A stretch of DNA of 64,000 nt from Pollenia angustigena. Its lineage: Eukaryota > Arthropoda > Insecta > Diptera > Polleniidae. Positions 56,657 through 64,000 of this stretch are shown here, piece by piece. Location of the stretch: NCBI GenBank assembly GCA_930367215.1, contig OV884059.1, forward strand, positions 158,780,511-158,844,510, in the 5' to 3' direction. The first letter of the stretch is position 1. Every line of letters starts with the position of its first letter. The position numbers were made by a program, and so were the translations under genes. Below the pieces are notes generated by a model that did not search any database, was not told the DNA's origin, and was given only the letters and a program-made list of their open reading frames with translations.

Positions 56657-59600
56657 TATATTAGCGGAATATAACAAATCTTAAAATGTTGTTTATAGAC
56701 ATATTTTAACATAAAATAAGTAATGACGTAGAAAACAAAATAAATTTTCTGTAAATATTTTACTGGATAACCCCATTTCTTTAAATCTTAAAGTGAACGA
56801 CGTCACGGGTAAAAGCTAGTTACAAAATAAAACATGGGTGGGGGTAGGTCTTTTTTGATCTACCTTGTATATATATTTTTAAGAAATGTTGCTTCTTTTT
56901 TTGGCAACTTTTAACACTTTTTCTCTTTTAGTTTTGGTACTTTCTTATTTTCAAAAAATTTGGCTAGAGATATTGTCCAGATTTAAGTGGGGTATATTTT
57001 AAGAGGTTAAAACGAAAAATGTTTTACTTTTGATACTTTTTCTCTTTTGGATAAATTTGGTATACAGATTGCATATGGTCGAGATCAAAATATACGGTAT
57101 TTTTTAATGGATAAAATTGGGATAAAACTGTTACTTTTTATCTCTTCGAAAAATTTGGTATTCATATAAAACATAACCTAAATTAACGTACAGAGTACTT
57201 TCTGGGAGAATAAAATGAGTCAAAGCTCGTACTTTTAGTACTTCGTTGCATTTGGTATAAAAAGTACAAAATATACGGCACTTTTTAAGGGGTAAAAAAT
57301 GGATCAAATTGGTACTTTTTGTACTTTTTCGGAATGCGTATGGTCCATTGGCTGGAATATATTTAGGCGCCCATTCATTGCTTTTCATATCGACAACTAT
57401 ATGTAGGTTGCTCAAGATTATTGAGTGCTCAAAAACCGGACACAGCTGACTAGTCAGTACTGATGCATATAACGGACACAGCTGACCAGTCAGTACTGAC
57501 TGGTCAGTACTGACGCATATACCGGCCACAGCTGACTAGTCAGTACTGATTCATATATTCGTCACTGTTGACGTATTTTTTAGTTTTAATAAAACACTAT
57601 TAAAATAAAACATCTCATTCAATTCTCATACAAATTTTTGTCTTTATTTAAAATAAAATTCAATATTTTTTTGGTTTCCAAAATAACTTAAATAAATAAA
57701 TATTTTTTTTTTTAACTAAATTTTTTAAATTAATTATGTTTTGTTTGCATACGAAAACGTTTGCTGGATCAAACATCATTCAACAGTTTCTTAATTACAT
57801 TAAACAAGCACCTTCTTACAAATAAAGTTCAGTCAATAAAAAGTGTTAAAAATAAAGCTAAACTTTTACCAATTTATTGGTCACGCTTATTTTTTGATTT
57901 TTTTTTCTCTTTTAGATTGATTATTTTAGTTTAAATTAAAAAAATTTTCGTCATTTTATTTATTAACCCCTTTTTCTTTTATGTATTTTTATTGCTTTAC
58001 CCTATGGTGGGCACGTTCAACCGCTTTTCTTATACTTTTTTCATACTCCCCGGCTCCTAGGTTCTGAAAAACATCTAAAATATGAAGTAAAAAAAAAAGA
58101 CAGAAATGTTAAATATTCAAAGACTAAAATTATTTAATGTCTGTACATACCTCTTACAATTTTATTTAGCAGCGTGAGATTTGACAACGGAAGTTTTCCC
58201 CACCTTCCATCCCAATTATATTTATATAGCAAATCATCTGCAAACGATGCACTAATAACACTGCCAACATCTAAAGAAACACCTTTAATTTTATGAATAT
58301 AGGACTTCTGTAAAGAAGTTGAATTACTGTTTGAGCAAGTAAAATATATAAAATATTGTGATTGTTACCATGGCCTGAGCGTAATCGGAGTCTAGCTTCT
58401 CCTCTATTTCTTGCACTGCTGTTGTGGTCCGCAAGGGGAGCATGCTGGCGGTCTCATCAAGCCCTTGATCAGAAGTCTCTCCTGTCATGCGGCTGAGGTA
58501 CTCTTGGGCTTGTTTTATGCCTACTTTACACTCCATTAGAATTTTAGCTTATTGATGGAACAGGTTGTATATTAGATCTTTCACTTCGTGCACTATCTTC
58601 GTTTTCTATTAACCTTCTATACATTTTAATTTTGGACTCAAATGTCTTTTTTTCCAATGATAGACAATTTTGCAAACGTCTTTTTTTCATAGTTATCTTT
58701 TATCACAAAAAGTATACTTTTATTATTTAATTTAATTTCTTAATAGGTATTTTCTATCTTATTGTCACTTTTTTATATTTTAATAGGTATTTGTGTTATT
58801 TTTATTGTCACTCAATTCTTGCTTTCTGTCAAGGCAAATATTATTTTTTATCACTCTTTATTGTCACTGTCAATTTATATTTCACTTTTTTTATATTTAT
58901 TTTAAATAATATAATGGGCGCACGTCACAATTTCATAAAATTCCTTTCGCTTTTAAAATTAATCTTGAATTTTTTACATATTTTACACATTCCATTCAAA
59001 AATGAAACTGTCTAACATACATTCGTTGTTTCACTCTTACATACGCATTTCATTCCTGGAGTAATTAGCGTTGCCACTAGCAAACATTTCTTCCTAAAAT
59101 GTTTTTAACAACAGCAATTCCCAAAATTCCACCACTTTTTTTTTTAAATAATTAATACAAATTTAGCTAAATTCTTATAATTATTAAAATTTATGAAACG
59201 TATTAACAGATATATTCAACATATTATTAAGTATATATAAAAATAAGAAGAAAAGATTAATAAAATTTGGGCTTTGCAAAATATTCCTAATTTGGTATAC
59301 AAACGGACACGAGTGGCAACGCCACTTGTAACAATAAAAACAAACAAAAATAGTGCGTGTGTATTAGTTTCGGTCATCCATTTCTTGTAGGGGAGCTATA
59401 GGAAAGTTGTAAAAAAAACTCATAAAATTCAGAAAAATGCATGAAATCTTTATTTGAATCGATAGTACGGTCCATATAATTAAATGTTTGAAGATTATTT
59501 CATGCAAATGTTGAACGTGATTGCGCCTCAAATGGTCCATCCGCTTAGTCCAATGTTGGCATTCTGTTTCCAACATTTCGGCCGGTATCTCACGAATAAA

Positions 59601-60226
59601 TGCTTCAATGTTTTCTTCCAATGCGTCAATTGAAGCGGGCATGTGTGTATAGACATGAGCTTTAACGTAGCCGCACAAAAAATAGTCTAAAGACGTTAAA
59701 TCGCACGATCTAGGCGGCCAATTGACCGGTCCCGAACGTGAAATAAAATGTTCACCGAACTCGCCTCTCAATAAGTCCATTGTTAAGCGTGCTGTGTGGC
59801 ATGTGGCACCGTCTTGTTGAAACCACATGTCGTGCAAGTCAACAAGCTCTTGCATTTTGGGCAAAAAAAAGTTGGATATCATCTCACGGTAGCGCTCACC
59901 ATTCACAGTTACGTTACGATTCGCATCATCTTGGAACGGTCCAATTATGCCACCAGCCCATAAACCGCACCAAACTGTGACTTTTTCTCGATGCATAAAT
60001 AGCTCTTGCAATGCTTCTGGCTGATCTTCACTCCAAAATCGACAATTCGGCTTATTAACTTACCCATTGAGCCAAAAATGAGCTTCGTCGCTGAACACAA
60101 GAAGCGCGCGATGAATTTTCTTAACAGAGCACGCATTTTGATAATAAAATTCAATAATTTGCAAGCGTTGTTCGTTTGTAAGACGATTCATGGTTAAATT
60201 ATAGACCAAACTGAAGATGTTTGACA
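56580..60226. repeat. Array unit U7 (3647 bp)
   Basis: Nearly identical to U6 without the duplication. Carries the 272-bp deletion (57431-57435). Confidence 0.9.
57956..58536 (-). CDS. DUF4806-like exons (U7)
   Basis: Shares with U6 the KQAQEYL variant and the early TAA in the last exon. Confidence 0.45.
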
Positions 60227-60303
60227 GTGAAACAAAACACGAAACGTGCGTCAGCTGTTTAAACCAGTGCTGCCAAAAAGATAATAGCTAAAAAATCACC
60301 CAT
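59374..60303 (-). pseudogene. Mariner remnant, variant C (U7/U8)
   Basis: Frame 60011-59364, 215 codons, with Gly to Val in NHVQHLHE and an altered base that removes one antisense stop. Confidence 0.85.
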
Positions 60304-63300
60304 TATATTAGCGGAATATAACAAATCTTAAAATGTTGTTTATAGACATATTTTAACATAAAATAAGTAATGACGTAGAAAACAAAATAAATTTTCAGTA
60401 AATATTTTACTGGATAACCCCATTTCTTTAAATCTTAAAGTGAACGACGTCACGGGTAAAAGCTAGTTACAAAATAAAACATGGGTGGGGGTAGGTCTTT
60501 TTTGATCTACCTTGTATATATATTTTTAAGAAATGTTGCTTCTTTTTTTGGCAACTTTTAACACTTTTTCTCTTTTAGTTTTGGTACTTTCTTATTTTCA
60601 AAAAATTTGGCTAGAGATATTGTCCAGATTTAAGTGGGGTATATTTTAAGAGGTTAAAACGAAAAATGTTTTACTTTTGATACTTTTTCTCTTTTGGATA
60701 AATTTGGTATACAGATTGCATATGGTCGAGATCAAAATATACGGTATTTTTTAATGGATAAAATTGGGATAAAACTGTTACTTTTTATCTCTTCGAAAAA
60801 TTTGGTATTCATATAAAACATAACCTAAATTAACGTACAGAGTACTTTCTGGGGGAATAAAATGAGTCAAAGCTCGTACTTTTAGTACTTCGTTGCATTT
60901 GGTATAAAAAGTACAAAATATACGGCACTTTTTAAGGGGTAAAAAATGGATCAAATTGGTACTTTTTGTACTTTTTCGGAATGCGTATGGTCCATTGGCT
61001 GGAATATATTTAGGCGCCCATTCATTGCTTTTCATATCGACAACTATATGTAGGTTGCTCAAGATTATTGAGTGCTCAAAAACCGGACACAGCTGACTAG
61101 TCAGTACTGATGCATATAACGGACACAGCTGACCAGTCAGTACTGACTGGTCAGTACTGACGCATATACCGGCCACAGCTGACTAGTCAGTACTGATTCA
61201 TATATTCGTCACTGTTGACGTATTTTTTAGTTTTAATAAAACACTATTAAAATAAAACATCTCATTCAATTCTCATACAAATTTTTGTCTTTATTTAAAA
61301 TAAAATTCAATATTTTTTTGGTTTCCAAAATAACTTAAATAAATAAATATTTTTTTTTTTTAACTAAATTTTTTAAATTAATTATGTTTTGTTTGCATTC
61401 GAAAACGTTTGCTGGATCAAACATCATTCAACAGTTTCTTAATTACATTAAACAAGCACCTTCTTACAAATAAAGTTCAGTCAATAAAAAGTGTTAAAAA
61501 TAAAGCTAAACTTTTACCAATTTATTGGTCACGCTTATTTTTTGATTTTTTTTCTCTTTTAGATTGATTATTTTAGTTTAAATTAAAAAAATTGTCGTCA
61601 TTTTATTTATTAACCCCTTTTTCTTTTATGTATTTTTGTTGCTTTACCCTATGGTGGGCACGTTCAACCGCTTTTCTTATACTTTTTTCATACTCCCCGG
61701 CTCCTAGGTTCTGAAAAACATCTAAAATATGAAGTAAAAAAAAAGACAGAAATGTTAAATATTCAAAGACTAAAATTATTTAATGTCTGTACATACCTCT
61801 TACAATTTTATTTAGCAGCGTGAGATTTGACAACGGAAGTTTTCCCCACCTTCCATCCCAATTATATTTATATAGCAAATCATCTGCAAACGATGCACTA
61901 ATAACAATGCCAACATCTAAAGAAACACCTTTAATTTTATGAATATAGGACTTCTGTAAAGAAGTTGAATTACTGTTTGAGCAAGTAAAATATATAAAAT
62001 ATTGTGATTGTTACCATGGCCTGAGCGTAATCGGAGTCTAGCTTCTCCTCTATTTCTTGCACTGCTGTTGTGGTCCGCAAGGGGAGCATGCTGGCGGTCT
62101 CATCAAGCCCTTGATCAGAAGTCTCTCCTGTCATGCGGCTGAGGTACTCTTGGGCTTTTTTTATGCCTACTTTACACTCCATTAGAATTTTAGCTTATTG
62201 ATGGAACAGGTTGTATATTAGATCTTTCACTTCGTGCACTATCTTCGTTTTCTATTAACCTTCTATATATTTTAATTTTGGACTCAAATGTCTTTTTTTC
62301 CAATGATAGACAATTTTGCAAACGTCTTTTTTTCATAGTTATCTTTTATCACAAAAAGTATACTTTTATTATTTAATTTAATTTCTTAATAGGTATTTTC
62401 TATCTTATTGTCACTTTTTTATATTTTAATAGGTATTTGTGTTATTTTTATTGTCACTCAATTCTTGCTTTCTGTCAAGGCAAATATTATTTTTTATCAC
62501 TCTTTATTGTCACTGTCAATTTTTATTTCACTTTTTTTATATTTATTTTAAATAATATAATGGGCGCACGTCACAATTTCATAAAATTCCTTTCGCTTTT
62601 AAAATTAATCTTGAATTTTTTACATATTTTACACATTCCATTCAAAAATGAAACTGTCTAACATACATTCGTTGTTTCACTCTTACATACGCATTTCATT
62701 CCTGGAGTAATTAGCGTTGCCACTAGCAAACATTTCTTCCTAAAATGTTTTTAACAACAGCAATTCCCAAAATTCCACCACTTTTTTTTTTAAATAATTA
62801 ATACAAATTTAGCTAAATTCTTATAATTATTAAAATTTATGAAACGTATTAACAAATATATTCAACATATTATTAAGTATATATAAAAATAAGAAGAAAA
62901 GATTAATAAAATTTGGGCTTTGCAAAATATTCCTAATTTGGTATACAAACGCACACGAGTGGCAACGCCACTTGTAACAATAAAAACAAACAAAAATAGT
63001 GCGTGTGTATTAGTTTCGGTCATCCATTTCTTGTAGGGGAGCTATAGGAAAGTTGTAAAAAAAACTCATAAAATTCAGAAAAATGCATGAAATCTTTATT
63101 TGAATCGATAGTACGGTCCATATAATTAAATGTTTGAAGATTATTTCATGCAAATGTTGACCGTGATTGCGCCTCAAATGGTCCATCCGCTTAGTCCAAT
63201 GTTGGCATTCTGTTTCCAACATTTCGGCCGGTATCTCACGAATAAATGCTTCAATGTTTTCTTCCAATGCGTCAATTGAAGCGGGCATGTGTGTATAGAC

Positions 63301-63872
63301 ATGAGCTTTAACGTAGCCGCACAAAAAATAGTCTAAAGACGTTAAATCGCACGATCTAGGCGGCCAATTGACCGGTCCCGAACGTGAAATAAAATGTTCA
63401 CCGAACTCGCCTCTCAATAAGTCCATTGCTAAGCGTGCTGTGTGGCATGTGGCACCGTCTTGTTGAAACCACATGTCGTGCAAGTCAACAAGCTCTTGCA
63501 TTTTGGGCAAAAAAAAGTTGGATATCATCTCACGGTAGCGCTCACCATTCACAGTTACGTTACGATTCGCATCATCTTGGAACGGTCCAATGATGCCACC
63601 AGCCCATAAACCGCACCAAACTGTGACTTTTTCTCGATGCATAAATAGCTCTTGCAATGCTTCTGGCTGATCTTCACTCCAAAATCGACAATTCGGCTTA
63701 TTAACTTACCCATTGAGCCAAAAATGAGCTTCGTCGCTGAACACAAGAAGCGCGCGATGAATTTTCTTAACAGAGCACGCATTTTGATAATAAAATTCAA
63801 TAATTTGCAAGCGTTGTTCGTTTGTAAGACGATTCATGGTTAAATTATAGACCAAACTGAAGATGTTTGACA
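60227..63872. repeat. Array unit U8 (3646 bp)
   Basis: Carries the 272-bp deletion (61078-61082). Confidence 0.9.
61603..62182 (-). CDS. DUF4806-like exons (U8)
   Basis: Exon A 62182-62015 has KKAQEYLSRM, so it lacks the Gln variant of U6/U7. The last exon has the extended C-terminus again. Confidence 0.5.
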
Positions 63873-63949
63873 GTGAAACAAAACACGAAACGTGCGTCAG
63901 CTGTTTAAACCAGTGCTGCCAAAAAGATAATAGCTAAAAAATCACCCAT
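63020..63949 (-). pseudogene. Mariner remnant, variant C (U8/U9)
   Basis: Frame 63657-63010, 215 codons, with Thr to Ala (ARLAMDLL). Confidence 0.85.
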
Positions 63950-64000
63950 TATATTAGCGGAATATAACAAATCTTAAAATGTTGTTTATAGACATATTTT
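63873..64000. repeat. Array unit U9, first 128 bp
   Basis: The unit marker and following sequence continue to the window edge, so the array is longer than seen. Confidence 0.9.

Larger units (their letters stand above)
28144..64000. repeat. Macrosatellite: tandem array of a ~3.65-3.9-kb unit
   Basis: The marker GTGAAACAAAACACGAAACG recurs at 28144, 34330, 38596, 42488, 48513, 52430, 56580, 60227 and 63873. After subtracting identified insertions and the duplication, units measure about 3.88-3.92 kb (U1-U5) or 3.65 kb (U6-U8). Order within a unit: mariner end, AT-rich tandem stretch, minisatellite, DUF4806-like exons (minus), AT-rich stretch, mariner transposase remnant (minus). Identity is very high by eye. 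The array runs off the right edge. Confidence 0.95.

Overview
The window looks like repeat-rich, AT-rich chromosomal DNA of a higher fly (Brachycera, probably a calyptrate). The evidence is a BEL/Pao retrotransposon, Tc1/mariner, hAT, PIF/Harbinger and Helitron insertions, short GT-AG introns, and an RNA polymerase subunit gene of the animal type. The species assignment is inference. Nothing bacterial is present. Most open frames of 60-95 codons here are chance or antisense frames.

Layout. (1) 1-8553: a foldback (palindromic) structure. About 30 head-to-tail monomers of ~158 bp lead into a 559-bp unique arm. A 300-bp spacer follows, then the same arm and about 15 monomers in reverse orientation. 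A broken Tc1-type transposase C-terminus sits at the centre. (2) 8554-15064: a BEL/Pao LTR retrotransposon with one intact 1895-codon gag-pol frame. It is inserted in the right arm of the palindrome, and its 3' LTR is cut short. (3) 15065-26500: non-coding DNA full of small DNA transposons. These include a 2.7-kb hAT element with a perfect 8-bp target duplication, a 418-bp hAT-like MITE, and a 28-bp relic made of almost nothing but two inverted repeats. A complete three-exon gene for RNA polymerase subunit RPB12 (58 aa, minus strand, 21321-22775) is hidden among them; its exons are too small to show as open frames. (4) 26520-27915: a truncated METTL16 methyltransferase gene facing a frameshifted UPF0489 (C5orf22-like) gene. 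(5) 28144 to the right edge: eight full tandem units (U1-U8) and the start of a ninth. The basic unit is 3.65-3.9 kb. Each carries three exons of a DUF4806-like gene on the minus strand, a 36-bp-period minisatellite, and an internally deleted mariner of DD41D type.

The units differ by clean events. U1 has a 1.9-kb PIF/Harbinger element containing a tRNA-derived SINE. U1 and U2 have a 355-bp MITE with TTA duplications. U4 has a 2.1-kb Helitron. U6-U8 share a 272-bp deletion, and U6 has a 503-bp internal duplication. Because neighbouring units preserve the empty sites, the ends of these insertions can be read to the base. Mariner variants fall in blocks along the array (A,A,B,B,C,C,C,C), which suggests growth by block duplication.

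The only likely functional host gene is Rpb12. The retrotransposon gag-pol is open throughout and looks young. The DUF4806 exons keep their splice sites in every unit, but no 5' part of the gene could be confirmed. All similarity statements come from reading the sequence by eye; no search was run.
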